64,000 nucleotides of DNA from Roseofilum acuticapitatum BLCC-M154 (GCF_030068475.1 NZ_JAQOSP010000109.1:90487-154486); one strand, 5' to 3'; numbered from the stretch's first letter, positions 1-9,014 are shown. Numbers and translations are program-made. Notes: generated by a model not told the origin, from the sequence alone.

Positions 1-620
1 ATCCGCTTGGGCTGATAGAGTCGGGCGCGGCGAAATCCTTCTTCTAAACGGGGATGGGTAATGCCGATGAAACAGGTTTCGACGGTTTGATACCCGCTTC
101 CTTCCCACACCATGCGAGCTAACTTGTAGACATCTCCATTGGCATCGGGATCGCTCGATCCGCGCCCCACAAACAGGAGTACGGTATCAGCGCGGGGATA
201 GTCGGGGGTATCGAGGGCGGTTAGGCGATCGCGCCACAGATCTAAAATACTGGGAGTAATACCAAAGTGCCGACCATAGTGAAATGTCACTTGCGGATAC
301 TCTAAGCGAGCCGCATCTAGGGCATTAGTGACATCAAACTTATTATGGCGGGCAGCAAATAACAAAATCGGCAGGGCGGAAAGGTCGGTATAGCCTTGCT
401 CTACGCAGCGTTTAACCCCCTCTAAAATGCTCGGTTCAGTTAACTCCAAAAAACAAGGAATCACGGGCCGAGAGGGGTCTAGGGCTTCGTAAGCGGCCGC
501 AAAATCGATAAATGCATCTCTCCCTTCGCGATCGCGGCTCCCATGGCCAATCATCAACAACGGGCGGTTGATGGCTAGGGGAGAGAGTTGAATTGAAGAC
601 GGTCTAGATTGAAGTTGCAT
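1..620 (-). CDS. Sirohydrochlorin chelatase (CbiX/SirB family), C-terminal part outside the window
   Basis: The reverse strand from an ATG at 620 reads open to the window edge for 206 codons, so the C terminus is missing. Near residue 22 the protein has [17 protein letters not shown], the N-terminal signature of the CbiX/SirB class II chelatases, whose His binds the metal. The second half-domain starts around residue 150 with [13 protein letters not shown]. The family inserts Co2+ or Fe2+ into sirohydrochlorin in the cytoplasm, for cobalamin or siroheme. The two-half layout fits the long form of about 300 or more residues, but metal specificity cannot be read from the sequence. The family is clear; the exact substrate is inferred. 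Confidence 0.85.
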   Translation of the reverse strand, partial: MQLQSRPSSIQLSPLAINRPLLMIGHGSRDREGRDAFIDFAAAYEALDPSRPVIPCFLELTEPSILEGVKRCVEQGYTDLSALPILLFAARHNKFDVTNALDAARLEYPQVTFHYGRHFGITPSILDLWRDRLTALDTPDYPRADTVLLFVGRGSSDPDANGDVYKLARMVWEGSGYQTVETCFIGITHPRLEEGFRRARLYQPKR

Positions 621-963
621 GATCGCTAGTTAAGATTTAAGACCTAAGTAGAGGTGACTTGAAAGGGCTGTGATTAGCTCAAGAATCCCCGCACCTTTAG
701 GTCGGGGAGTGTCAAGATAACCCTATGGCATAGTAGGATAAACTCATAGCATAAGGCTATGCAGGGGTGGGGGATACAGCGCTTGGCGCTGGTGTAGGGG
801 GAGTGAATTACAGGCAAAAGGCAATTGGCACTCATGATTTGAGCCTTTGATAATCTAACTTAGTGGAGCGCACAGTACAGAAATTCTGTATTCTAAGCAT
901 AGGAGACTAGCCAAACGTCCCTTGGCGCTCATTGGCATAAGGTTCTAGCGTGTTTGTACCCTA
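621..963. other. Intergenic region between the chelatase and the PucC-like gene
   Basis: These 343 bases hold no convincing gene. They contain the upstream region of the leftward chelatase gene, an IS200/IS605-like end hairpin (679-715) and a small palindrome near 779 (AGCGCTTGGCGCT). No consensus promoter is obvious for the rightward gene. Confidence 0.5.
679..715 (+). mobile_element. Solo IS200/IS605-type right-end hairpin remnant
   Basis: The sequence TCAAGAATCCCCG, a loop ACCTTTAGGT, then CGGGGAGTGTCAA forms a stem-loop flanked by TCAA motifs. This arrangement is characteristic of the right end of IS605-family elements in cyanobacteria, which overlaps the 3' end of the guide RNA of TnpB-carrying elements. 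No tnpA or tnpB reading frame lies nearby, so this would be a relic or a solo end. It is a resemblance from memory, not a database match. Confidence 0.35.
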
Positions 964-996
964 TTGAAATTCTTAAGGTTTAAAAGGTCAACCAGG

Positions 997-2397
997 ATGA
1001 TGAAAATGGGTGAGTCTAAATCCCAAATTAATCTATTGACAATGTTCCGCTTGGGACTCTTTCAAATGGGTTTAGGGATTATGTCCCTGCTAACCTTGGG
1101 GGTGATTAATCGGGTGATGATTGATGAGCTGAAAGTGCCCGCTTTAATTGCATCTGGGGCGATCGCCGCCCATCAGTTTGTCTCGCCAGCACGGATCTGG
1201 TTTGGTCAACTCTCGGACGCAAAACCGATCGCCGGTTACCATCGCACGGGCTATGTTTGGATGGGTACTCTGCTGTTTACCACCACTTCATTTCTTGCCT
1301 TGCAAGTGGTTTGGCAACTGGGCAATAGTGCGGCTACTTTGGGATGGACTCCCTTAACCTATGCTTGGGCGGGTTTATTGGCACTGATTTTTGTATTCTA
1401 TGGATTGGCTTTAAGTGCCAGTTCTACCCCCTTTGCTGCCCTCTTATTTGATGTCTCTGATGAGAGCAATCGCTCTAAATTGGTCAGTATTGTCTGGTCT
1501 ATGTTAATGGTGGGGATTGTAGTTGGGGCAATTATTAGTAGTAGCTTATTGAAACAGTTGGGCTTAGATTCGCCCCCGGAAGATCTGCAAGCCTCGATTA
1601 ATCGCCTGTTTATTATTGTGCCCACATTGGTTTGTTTCCTCGCAGTGATGGGAACGTTAGGAATTGAGAAAAAATATTCGCTTTATGGCGATCGCACCAG
1701 CGCCACTAACCGAGAAGATCAAATTACCCTCGGTAATGCTCTGAAAATCCTCACTGCTAGTCGCCAAACCGGGATCTTCTTCACCTTTCTCCTCTTCATG
1801 AGCATCAGCTTGTTTATGCAAGATCCCGTCTTAGAACCCTATGGGGGCGAAGTCTTCCAGATGCCCATTTCAGAAACTGCACGACTCAATGCTTTTTTTG
1901 GCATGGGAACCTTAATTGGGATTGGTTCCACTGGGTTTTTGATTACGCCTAGATTAGGCAAACAGCGCACCTGTTTTAGTGGCTGTGTGGGGACGGCATT
2001 TTGTTCTGGATTCCTGTTATTTTCCGGATTTACGGGTAATCCTCAAGCCCTAATGTTAAGCCTGTTTTTGTTTGGATTAAGTTCTGGAGTCTTGACGGCT
2101 GGAGCGATCGGATTAATGCTCGATTTAACGGCTGCGGAAACTGCCGGAACGTTTATCGGCGCTTGGGGACTCGCTCAGGCCATGGCGCGAGGAAGCGCCA
2201 CCGTGTTAGGAGGAGCGGTTTTAGACCTGGGAAAAGCCTTGTTTTCTGAGCCGGTATTGTCCTATGGTTTGGTGTTTGTAGTGCAAGCGGGGGGCTTGAT
2301 TGCGGCAACCTGGCTCTTGGGTAGGGTGAATATCCGCGAGTTCCAGGAAAACACCAAACAGGCGATCGCCCTAGTCATGGAAGGCGATTTAGAATAA
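997..2397 (+). CDS. PucC/LhaA-family MFS protein (pigment-protein assembly transporter)
   Basis: A polytopic protein of about 466 residues with roughly 12 hydrophobic segments. Near its N terminus it has the PucC signature: INRVMIDELKVPA, then HQFVSPARIWFGQLSDA and GYHRTGYVW. In phototrophs PucC/LhaA proteins (called BCD family after bacteriochlorophyll delivery) assist assembly of light-harvesting complexes or pigment delivery in the membrane. A TTG at 964 would extend the frame by 11 codons. I prefer the ATG at 997 or 1006; the AGG at 994-996 lies at good spacing only for 1006. Transcription is probably monocistronic because both neighbours are distant. The cyanobacterial substrate is not known to me. 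Confidence 0.85.
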   Translation: MMKMGESKSQINLLTMFRLGLFQMGLGIMSLLTLGVINRVMIDELKVPALIASGAIAAHQFVSPARIWFGQLSDAKPIAGYHRTGYVWMGTLLFTTTSFLALQVVWQLGNSAATLGWTPLTYAWAGLLALIFVFYGLALSASSTPFAALLFDVSDESNRSKLVSIVWSMLMVGIVVGAIISSSLLKQLGLDSPPEDLQASINRLFIIVPTLVCFLAVMGTLGIEKKYSLYGDRTSATNREDQITLGNALKILTASRQTGIFFTFLLFMSISLFMQDPVLEPYGGEVFQMPISETARLNAFFGMGTLIGIGSTGFLITPRLGKQRTCFSGCVGTAFCSGFLLFSGFTGNPQALMLSLFLFGLSSGVLTAGAIGLMLDLTAAETAGTFIGAWGLAQAMARGSATVLGGAVLDLGKALFSEPVLSYGLVFVVQAGGLIAATWLLGRVNIREFQENTKQAIALVMEGDLE

Positions 2398-2445
2398 GCT
2401 ATGACTAAACGAGAAGCGTCTTATTTTAGAAATTTTAAAGTCCAG

Positions 2446-2505
2446 TAGGGTGGGCAAGGTGTAGTGGGGAGATTGAGATTTACGCCAAGATCCTTGCCCA
2501 CCTTA
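2446..2505. repeat. Dispersed inverted repeat, GTAGGGTGGGCA family
   Basis: GTAGGGTGGGCAAGG is followed about 30 bases later by its near complement CCTTGCCCACCTTAC. Related copies lie at about 8070-8132 and 46173-46235, all in intergenic positions just after a gene. They could act as folded mRNA 3' ends. Confidence 0.6.
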
Positions 2506-2540
2506 CCGCTAGAAAACTTGGCTTAGGCGCTTTAGGATGG

Positions 2541-2666
2541 CTAGAACAAGGAAGGAAGTTTTTCTGACCATTCCGTAAAGAAGTTACTATTTTTAGCCAC
2601 TTGCAATCCCAAGGTTTGTTTGAGAGTTCCTAGGGTAATCTCTTGTGCAGAAAGGGTTTGAGCCAT
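2541..2666 (-). pseudogene. N-terminal remnant of a cyanobacterial restriction-endonuclease-like (HsdR_N type) protein
   Basis: A 41-codon reading frame begins MAQTLSAQEITLGTLKQTLG and continues with NFFTEWSEKLP before a stop. This matches, from memory, the N terminus of the widespread cyanobacterial type I restriction subunit R-like proteins, which carry a PD-(D/E)XK domain of about 200 residues further on. Nothing downstream continues the family, so it is most likely a truncated relic. A genuine small protein cannot be excluded. Confidence 0.45.
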
Positions 2667-2848
2667 GGGATATAGCAGTTTAGGATCGGGAATAGGGAAT
2701 CGGAAAAACGGGGTTTTGCCCGCTCTGGGTTTTGTTTGTGATTCTTAACAAACTTTCAATCATACCGTACTTTCGAGATATATTGGAAAAATACACAAAA
2801 AATCAAGATTAATTCTCGATTCACATTCATTCCGAGGGGGAAGAATCT

Positions 2849-5836
2849 GTGGTAGCACAAGTCGAAAATCCAACCTACGAGAGCCAAACCCTGGCGATCG
2901 CCAAGGAACTACTCGCAGCGCAAGGGGAAAAGCGCTCTATCTTTGCCCAGATGCGCGATCAGATGCGTTGGGATGATAAGCTCCTAGACTGGGCGATGAA
3001 TAACCCAGGGTTGCGGGTGCAATTGTTCCGGTTTATTGATTGTTTGCCTGCTCTGCGCTCTAAGGCGGAAGTGGCGCGGCATTTGCAAGAATATATGACA
3101 ACGGAAGCAGTAGAATTACCCAGCGCATTAAAGGGGATTCTTAATTTTACCCAAGCTGACTCCATGCCGGGACAAGTGGCTGCAACGACTGTATCCACGG
3201 CGGTAGAAACCCTAGCGCGGAAATATATTGCTGGGGAAACCGTACAGCAAGTGTTAAAAACTGTGGAAAATCTCCGTAAGGAGAAGATGGCGTTTACCCT
3301 GGATTTACTAGGGGAAGCGGTGATTACGGAAACGGAAGCAAAAGCTTATTTGCAAGGCTATATCGACTTAATCGATCAATTAACGGAAGCGGCGAAACGG
3401 TGGAAAACCATCCCCGAAATTGATGAAGCCGATGGGGAACCCTTGCCCAAGGTGCAAGTTTCGGTTAAGCTGACGGCGTTTTATTCCCAGTTCGATCCCC
3501 TGGATGCTGAGGGATCTAAGCAACGGGTAATCGAGCGCATCCGTACCCTATTGCGTCATGCGAAAGAAAAGGGAGCGGCTATCCATTTTGATATGGAGCA
3601 GTATGTTTATAAAGATATTACGTTTGCCATTCTCAAAGAATTGTTACTCGAAGACGAGTTTAAAACCCGTACCGATATTGGCGTAACTCTGCAAGCTTAT
3701 CTGAGAGAGTCAGAAGCAGATTTAAAAGATTTAATTGCTTGGGCTAAACAACGGGGAAATCCGATTACCATTCGCTTAGTAAAAGGAGCCTATTGGGATC
3801 AGGAAACAATTAAAGCGGTGCAACATGACTGGCCACAACCGGTGTTTGATGATAAGGTGGCCACGGATGCTAACTTTGAGTTGCTGACGCAGTTGTTGTT
3901 GGAAAATCATGAGTATCTGAATGCGGCTATTGGCTCCCATAATGTGCGATCGCAAGCCAGAGCTATTGCGATCGCCGAAACTCTGAACATTCCCCGCCGT
4001 CGCATTGAATACCAAGTTCTCTACGGAATGGGCGATCGCCTCGCTAAAGCCATGGTAAACCGAGGGTTGCGGGTGCGGATGTATGCTCCCTACGGTAGTC
4101 TGCTCCCCGGTATGGCTTACTTGATTCGCCGTTTGCTGGAAAATACCGCTAACAGTTCCTTCTTGCGTCAAAGCCAAGAAAACCGCCCCATTGAAGAACT
4201 CATTGGGCCTCCGGTGGTGAAAACAACGGGATCGCGACCCCAGAAAACCACTGCCTTTAAAAATGCAGCAGATACCGACTTTGCCCAAGTGACTAACCGA
4301 GAACGGGCGCAATCTGCGTTAAATAAAGTCCGTCCCCAACTGGGTAAAACCATTCTGCCTTACATTAATGGTGAGTTTGTCCAAACCGCAGAGAGTATCA
4401 ATTCTGTCAATCCCTCTGACCCGACGGAGTTAGTGGCCAAGATTGGTATGGCTTCTGTTGAACAAGCAGAAACCGCCCTGAATGCCGCCAAAGCAGCCTT
4501 TCCCGGTTGGAAAGCCACCCCCGCAACAGAGCGAGCGCGGATTCTGCGAAAAGCCGCCGATCTGATGGAACAGCGCCGAGCAGAACTGTCCGTTTGGGTG
4601 ATGCTGGAAGTGGGGAAAGTGCTGCAACAGGTGGATGCAGAGGTTTCCGAGGCGATCGATTTTTGTCGCTATTATGCCGATGAAATGGAACGGCTCGATC
4701 GCGGCCATAATTATGATATTGCTGGGGAAAATAACCGCCTGACGTATCAACCGCGAGGCATTGCCCTGGTGATTTCTCCCTGGAATTTCCCCATCGCCAT
4801 TACTACGGGGATGACGGTAGCAGCTCTGGTAACGGGGAACTGCGTGATTCTCAAGCCTGCGGAGGTGAGTACGGCGATCGCCGCCCAATTGATGGAAGTG
4901 CTGATTGAGGCAGGAATCCCTAAAGGTGTATTTCAATTTTTACCTGCAAAAGGATCGACCGTGGGGGCCCATTTGGTCAAACACAAGGATGTGCATATGA
5001 TTGCCTTCACTGGTTCCCAGGAAGTTGGCTGTCAAATTTATGCCAATGCTGCCCTACTGCAACCGGGACAGAAGCACATGAAGCGCGTCATTGCTGAGAT
5101 GGGTGGTAAGAATGCGGTGATTGTGGATGAGAGTTCGGATTTAGACCAAGCCGTGCAAGGGGTCGTCGATTCTGCCTTTGGCTATAGCGGTCAAAAATGT
5201 TCCGCTTGTTCGCGGGCGATCGTCCTGGAACCGGTGTATGATGCGTTCTTGGAGCGGTTTGTAGAAGCGACTAAATCCTTGAATGTGGGGCCCGCAGACC
5301 ATCCTTGTACCAAGGTGGGGCCGGTCGTGGATGAGACCTCCATGAAACGCATTCAGGGCTATATTGCCACCGGAAAACAGGAGGCTAAAGTGGCTCTAGA
5401 AATGTTGGCTCCCAATGTTTCTGGCGCGAAAGAGGGCTATTATGTGGGGCCGACGATCTTCCAGGATGTGCCACCGACGGCTACCATTGCCCAAGAAGAG
5501 ATTTTTGGCCCCGTGGTTGCAGTAATCAAGGCTAAGACGTTCCAGGAAGCGTTGGACATTGCCAATAATACCAATTTTGCCCTCACTGGCGGTCTCTATT
5601 CCCGCACTCCCAGCCATATCGACCAAGCGATGGCCGAGTTTGAGGTGGGCAATTTGTATATTAACCGCAATACGACGGGGGCGATCGTTTCTCGGCAACC
5701 CTTTGGTGGCTTCAAGCTCTCCGGAGTCGGGTCTAAAGCGGGTGGCCCGGATTACCTGATTCAGTTCCTCGAACCCCGGACTATTACGGAAAACATCCAG
5801 CGTCAAGGGTTCGCCCCCATTGAAGGTAACGAGTAG
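2849..5836 (+). CDS. putA: Bifunctional proline dehydrogenase / L-glutamate gamma-semialdehyde dehydrogenase
   Basis: The 995-residue protein oxidises proline to P5C with FAD (PRODH) and then to glutamate with NAD+ (P5CDH). Residues about 130-450 are the PRODH barrel, ending in the substrate and flavin region RRRIEYQVLYGMGDRLAKA and YAPYGSLLPGMAYLIRRLLE. Residues about 500-980 are the aldehyde dehydrogenase, with the general-base region AEMGGKNAVIVD and the catalytic Cys in GYSGQKCSACSRAI near residue 784. There is no N-terminal ribbon-helix-helix DNA-binding domain, so this is a non-regulatory PutA. The start is GTG at 2849, preceded by a strong purine-rich ribosome site (GAGGGGGAAG) at 2833-2842. 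It is followed by repeats and appears to be a single-gene unit. Confidence 0.95.
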   Translation: MVAQVENPTYESQTLAIAKELLAAQGEKRSIFAQMRDQMRWDDKLLDWAMNNPGLRVQLFRFIDCLPALRSKAEVARHLQEYMTTEAVELPSALKGILNFTQADSMPGQVAATTVSTAVETLARKYIAGETVQQVLKTVENLRKEKMAFTLDLLGEAVITETEAKAYLQGYIDLIDQLTEAAKRWKTIPEIDEADGEPLPKVQVSVKLTAFYSQFDPLDAEGSKQRVIERIRTLLRHAKEKGAAIHFDMEQYVYKDITFAILKELLLEDEFKTRTDIGVTLQAYLRESEADLKDLIAWAKQRGNPITIRLVKGAYWDQETIKAVQHDWPQPVFDDKVATDANFELLTQLLLENHEYLNAAIGSHNVRSQARAIAIAETLNIPRRRIEYQVLYGMGDRLAKAMVNRGLRVRMYAPYGSLLPGMAYLIRRLLENTANSSFLRQSQENRPIEELIGPPVVKTTGSRPQKTTAFKNAADTDFAQVTNRERAQSALNKVRPQLGKTILPYINGEFVQTAESINSVNPSDPTELVAKIGMASVEQAETALNAAKAAFPGWKATPATERARILRKAADLMEQRRAELSVWVMLEVGKVLQQVDAEVSEAIDFCRYYADEMERLDRGHNYDIAGENNRLTYQPRGIALVISPWNFPIAITTGMTVAALVTGNCVILKPAEVSTAIAAQLMEVLIEAGIPKGVFQFLPAKGSTVGAHLVKHKDVHMIAFTGSQEVGCQIYANAALLQPGQKHMKRVIAEMGGKNAVIVDESSDLDQAVQGVVDSAFGYSGQKCSACSRAIVLEPVYDAFLERFVEATKSLNVGPADHPCTKVGPVVDETSMKRIQGYIATGKQEAKVALEMLAPNVSGAKEGYYVGPTIFQDVPPTATIAQEEIFGPVVAVIKAKTFQEALDIANNTNFALTGGLYSRTPSHIDQAMAEFEVGNLYINRNTTGAIVSRQPFGGFKLSGVGSKAGGPDYLIQFLEPRTITENIQRQGFAPIEGNE

Positions 5837-5851
5837 GTTTAGATAGGGGCA

Positions 5852-5899
5852 AGAAATCCGGTTTCTGATCTGCCAGAGGTGGAAAGAAACCGGATTTCT
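5852..5899. repeat. REP-like palindrome (GAAATCCGG variant) after putA
   Basis: AGAAATCCGGTTTCT and, after a short loop, AGAAACCGGATTTCT form a hairpin 15 bases past the putA stop. It belongs to the GAAACCCGG palindrome family seen around 14.5-15.4 kb, 18.8 kb and 33.8 kb. It probably serves as the 3' end structure of putA mRNA. Confidence 0.6.
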
Positions 5900-5939
5900 A
5901 TTCTCGCTGAAAAACTTGGTTTCTTTGTTTTTTCCAATT

Positions 5940-6105
5940 ATATCAAGTCCGGTTTCCGCAAGCGGACATGAAAATTTGTTAAGAAGCGGGCAAGATGCCC
6001 GCACTCCTCGAATGCTTTGATATGACTGGAGTGGGAACATCTTGCTCCCTGGATTTTTAATTAGGGTATTTCCGCTTCGCGGACATGAATAAGCGAACTT
6101 GATAT
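5940..6105. mobile_element. MITE-like element, family A, copy 1
   Basis: An element of about 166 bp is bounded by ATATCAAGTCCGG on the left and CGAACTTGATAT on the right, which are inverted terminal repeats. Inside are the hairpins GCGGGCAAGATGCCCGC and CCGCTTCGCGG. Similar copies are at 8867-9014, 11192-11339, 11341-11540 and (inverted) 21915-22064. It has no coding capacity, so it must be mobilised in trans if at all. Its right end coincides with the stop codon of the truncated DUF3368 gene. Confidence 0.75.
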
Positions 6106-6248
6106 TATTCATCAGCGAGTTCAAGGGCTTTATCAATAATTGCATCTGAGATCCTAAAATTAGCTTCTGCTAAGGATTCAAGGATAGGTTTAATAGCAGA
6201 GATAATGTTTTTCTGTTTGGCCTGGATAAGCATTCCTACTGTACCCAT
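6105..6248 (-). pseudogene. C-terminal fragment of a DUF3368 (PIN-like) toxin
   Basis: Only 47 codons remain. The conceptual product starts MGTVGMLIQAK and ends with ISDAIIDKALELADE, which matches the last third of DUF3368 proteins (PIN-fold toxins of about 160 residues that pair with UPF0175 antitoxins). In the same frame upstream, after the antitoxin stop, the codons ILKV continue the family pattern KV-GT-G. This indicates that about 110 N-terminal residues were deleted and the remainder joined directly behind the antitoxin. The acidic catalytic residues of the PIN fold would be lost, so no toxicity is expected. The stop codon lies at the edge of a MITE-like element. Confidence 0.6.
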
Positions 6249-6260
6249 GACTTTCAGGAT

Positions 6261-6479
6261 TCATAACCGGATCTCTTGCTCTAATTCAACCGCAGGGTAA
6301 TTTATAACCGGAATACCCATCTTGCCGATCATTTCGATAAAAGTTCCCTTAGAGTAGCCAGCGAGTTTTGCGGCTTGACCGATAGAGACTTTCCCCACTT
6401 CAAACAGTTTTGCTGCTAGAAAGAGCTTGGCTTCATCTTCAGAGATAGTAGGAGGGATGTCTATGGTAAATTGAGTCAT
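6261..6479 (-). CDS. UPF0175 family antitoxin
   Basis: The 72-residue protein contains the UPF0175 core: KLFEVGKVSIGQAAKLAGYSKGTFIEMI, a helix-turn-helix-like region in which small UPF0175 proteins bind DNA. These proteins are usually the antitoxin half of a pair with a DUF3368 PIN toxin. Here the toxin downstream is reduced to its C-terminal third, so the antitoxin is an orphan. The gene looks intact, with ATG at 6479. Confidence 0.75.
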   Translation of the reverse strand: MTQFTIDIPPTISEDEAKLFLAAKLFEVGKVSIGQAAKLAGYSKGTFIEMIGKMGIPVINYPAVELEQEIRL

Positions 6480-6576
6480 GAGATTAATTACAGGAAGTAC
6501 AAGTGAAAAAATACATTTTCACCTATCGTTTACTAAGGACTCGTAATCAGGCTCTGAAAGTTAATTATGAAGAACT

Positions 6577-7998
6577 TTACGCCTGTTTCAAGCGATTGAC
6601 TGCGGAAGTGACAAAGGATTGCACAAAAGCGGTGCGCTGGTTTTGTTCAAAGACTTGTTTAATCATTGCGGTCAATTTTTCTAGGTTTAATCCCTGTTCG
6701 GGTTGAAAGTCTTGGGTTTGGAAATATTCAATTAAACTTAATCCGGCAATGCGAGTTAAATAGGCAGCGCTGATGCCTTGTACCAGTCCCCCTGCTGTAT
6801 AGGTGATGGTGTTGGTTTTGAGGATGCTGGTAATGGTTTGGGTGGAGAGTTCGACTAAGCCGAGTTTGACGATTAATTCACCGACAATGCCAGCTACTTT
6901 TTGACCTTGTTGGAGGTTAAAAGATTGGTTCGGTTGATAAATTTTGGCTAGGTCTAAAATCAGTTGACCGGTAATTGCGCCAGTGGTTAATAGATCGAGG
7001 CTGGGAATGGGGTTAGCAAAGGCAGTGGTAGCGGCGATCCATTGATATTGCTCGATCGCCGGTAGAGCGCGATCGCGGCGTTTTTGGTTCCAGATGGCTT
7101 GGATCTGGCTCTGTAAGGCTTCTGCTTGGCGCTGGATAGTGGCTAAAATGGGGGCGCTAGGAGCCGTAGCCACTTGCGCGAGACGGGTTTTCAGGGGTTC
7201 AATTTGGGGCGCTGGCTGTTCCATCCATTCGTCTATTGTGCCATCGGGTTGATGTTTGCGGACTTTGATTGCTTGAGGAATAGCGGCAGTTACCACTAAA
7301 TCTTCTTTCTCTAGTTTACCCGTCATCCGGCTGTTGATTTGTTGGAGAATACTGGGCAATTCTTGGGGTAGATATTGGTCTTTTTTATTCAGAACCAAAA
7401 TCACGTGATGATGATTATTTTTAAGCTTTTGTAGGGTTTGATATTCAGAATCGGTTAAGTCTCCACTAATGACCAACAAAATTACATCACTGTTGCGGTG
7501 TTGTTCTTCAATCTGGCTTTGTAGATCTTCGCTAGGATTGGGCGTAAATAGGGCAGGGGTTTCTACGATCTGCCAATCTGGGGAGAGGAGATTGAACAGG
7601 CTACTTTTACCCACATTTTTACCGCCAGTAATGGCAATGCTTAGGGTTTGGCGATTAATTTCGGCTCTGAGTTCATCTAGGCGGTTTTGCCAACTGGAAA
7701 TATCTATATCTTCGGTGGCTAACTCGGCGTTCGCGAAGCGACTCCAAAGGAGTATCGCCTCTTCAACTTGGGTAAATGTCCGTTCCAGGGTTTCCCGATT
7801 GACGGGTTGAGCAGGGGTTTCCACAGGGACAGAGCCAGAGTTTTGCCGCCACCACCAGATCCCACCCCAGGCGATCGCCCCCAGGGTAACCCATTCTCCC
7901 CATTCACTCACGGAACTTTGGACATTTGCCCATAACCACAGGATCGCACCTAAGCCTAAGCCACTGACTAACAAAGGACGACGTATGAGTGTTGTCAT
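6577..7998 (-). CDS. Membrane-associated GTPase with C-terminal DUF697 domain
   Basis: The 473-residue protein starts with two hydrophobic segments (about residues 8-28 and 38-50). A G domain follows with the P-loop GGKNVGKSS near residue 127 and the guanine-specificity motif NKKD near residue 205. The C-terminal third (about 310-440) is the alpha-helical DUF697 region with further hydrophobic stretches. Such cyanobacterial GTPases are of the Era/TrmE superfamily and are presumed to act at membranes; the specific role is unknown. The Switch II DxxG motif is poorly conserved (VETPALF), so hydrolysis may be unusual. The gene has no close operon partner. Confidence 0.8.
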   Translation of the reverse strand: MTTLIRRPLLVSGLGLGAILWLWANVQSSVSEWGEWVTLGAIAWGGIWWWRQNSGSVPVETPAQPVNRETLERTFTQVEEAILLWSRFANAELATEDIDISSWQNRLDELRAEINRQTLSIAITGGKNVGKSSLFNLLSPDWQIVETPALFTPNPSEDLQSQIEEQHRNSDVILLVISGDLTDSEYQTLQKLKNNHHHVILVLNKKDQYLPQELPSILQQINSRMTGKLEKEDLVVTAAIPQAIKVRKHQPDGTIDEWMEQPAPQIEPLKTRLAQVATAPSAPILATIQRQAEALQSQIQAIWNQKRRDRALPAIEQYQWIAATTAFANPIPSLDLLTTGAITGQLILDLAKIYQPNQSFNLQQGQKVAGIVGELIVKLGLVELSTQTITSILKTNTITYTAGGLVQGISAAYLTRIAGLSLIEYFQTQDFQPEQGLNLEKLTAMIKQVFEQNQRTAFVQSFVTSAVNRLKQA

Positions 7999-8069
7999 CG
8001 ATCTTCTCCACGAAACCTAACCCGATCTCTAGCTTAACTCGATTGGGGGGCGATCGCGTACTATTCGGA

Positions 8070-8132
8070 TAGGGTCGGCAGGGTATGCTTGTAGAATTTG
8101 AATGATATCGCTTATCCTCCTGCCCACCTTAC
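8070..8132. repeat. Dispersed inverted repeat, GTAGGGTGGGCA family, copy 2
   Basis: AGGGTCGGCAGGG and CCTGCCCACCTTAC enclose an A/T-rich spacer. It lies between the GTPase promoter side and the PIN toxin gene end. Confidence 0.5.
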
Positions 8133-8143
8133 AATCGGGGATT

Positions 8144-8611
8144 TTAAAAGCGAATATTCTGCCAAATTTCAGCTTCAGCAAAACGCTCTAAATGTTTACG
8201 ATTACTCGTAGCAATCACAACATACTGACCAGGATATTCTTCTTGAAGGAGTTTCCATTGAGCGCATACGATCATATCACAATCAATATTTTTGAGATCG
8301 GCAGTTGGTATCCCTTGTTTTCTAGCTTCCGCCCATAATTTAGATGCTTCCTTGAGTACCGGTTGAGTAATCGGTAGAAAATCGATAATTTCTGGTAACC
8401 GATCTAGATTCTTTAGTCCATCATTTCTAGATCCAGTTAAACCTGCTAATAATAAACCTCGCCTCACTTCATAATCACAGATATCAGAAGAAACAAGATA
8501 AGCCCCTCTAGCCAAAATTTGATACAACCACCGTTTGCATTCTTGGGCTTCGCCTAAATAACTCGGAGATGAAATAAATCCGACAATTCCTGAATCTAAA
8601 AAGATGATCAT
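8144..8611 (-). CDS. PIN-domain ribonuclease toxin (VapC-like)
   Basis: The 155-residue protein begins MIIFLDSGIVGFISSP, giving the first PIN-domain Asp. It has a conserved Glu in DICDYEVRRGLL and the later acidic motif NIDCDMIVCAQW. PIN toxins are Mg2+-dependent RNases. Its start overlaps the stop of the upstream small gene by four bases (ATGA), the usual antitoxin-toxin coupling. The final part TSNRKHLERFAE resembles the PIN C terminus. RNA target unknown. Confidence 0.8.
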   Translation of the reverse strand: MIIFLDSGIVGFISSPSYLGEAQECKRWLYQILARGAYLVSSDICDYEVRRGLLLAGLTGSRNDGLKNLDRLPEIIDFLPITQPVLKEASKLWAEARKQGIPTADLKNIDCDMIVCAQWKLLQEEYPGQYVVIATSNRKHLERFAEAEIWQNIRF

Positions 8612-8835
8612 TCTTGATGATATAACTTAAAGCCTGATGGACGCTCTCGATCAATGATGTCCTTTACCGTTTGCCAATATTGTTCTCGGTCATGCACTTC
8701 TTCTGGAGTTGGTTCTTCTTCTATCCACTGTTTTAAGAGGGCAAGAGCCGGTTGATTTTTATCTATCTGCTCTTGAAGGGTCTGTCCTTTATGGGGCAAA
8801 ACGAACCTAGATTTAGGTTTTAATTGTTCGGGCAT
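8608..8835 (-). CDS. Putative antitoxin paired with the PIN toxin
   Basis: The 75-residue product starts at ATG 8835 (MPEQLKPKSRFVLPHKGQ). It is rich in charged residues with a central helix EQIDKNQPALALLKQWIEEE. An in-frame extension to 8973 would run into a MITE-like repeat, so I reject the longer start. The four-base overlap with the toxin and the size support an antitoxin role. I do not recognise the DNA-binding family. Confidence 0.65.
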   Translation of the reverse strand: MPEQLKPKSRFVLPHKGQTLQEQIDKNQPALALLKQWIEEEPTPEEVHDREQYWQTVKDIIDRERPSGFKLYHQE

Positions 8836-8866
8836 AAACTTATTTTTGCTGATTGAATCCAAATTT

Positions 8867-9014
8867 ATATCAAGTCCGGATAAAGGGTGAAGAAGCGGGC
8901 AAGATGCCCGCACTCCTCTAATCCCTTGATATTGCTGGAGTGGGAGCGTCTCGCTCCCTAAGTTTTTAATCATGGCATTTCCGCTTCGCGGACATGAACA
9001 ATCGGACTTGATAT
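8867..9014. mobile_element. MITE-like element, family A, copy 2
   Basis: 148 bp between ATATCAAGTCCGG and CGGACTTGATAT. It contains the same internal hairpins (GCGGGCAAGATGCCCGC, GGGAGCGTCTCGCTCCC, CCGCTTCGCGG) as the other copies. It lies immediately upstream of the antitoxin gene and could carry or disrupt its promoter. Confidence 0.8.

Noticed and set aside
5396..6145. A 249-codon minus-strand frame across the 3' end of putA
   Set aside because: It lies antisense to conserved putA sequence and continues into repeats; no protein family is recognisable.
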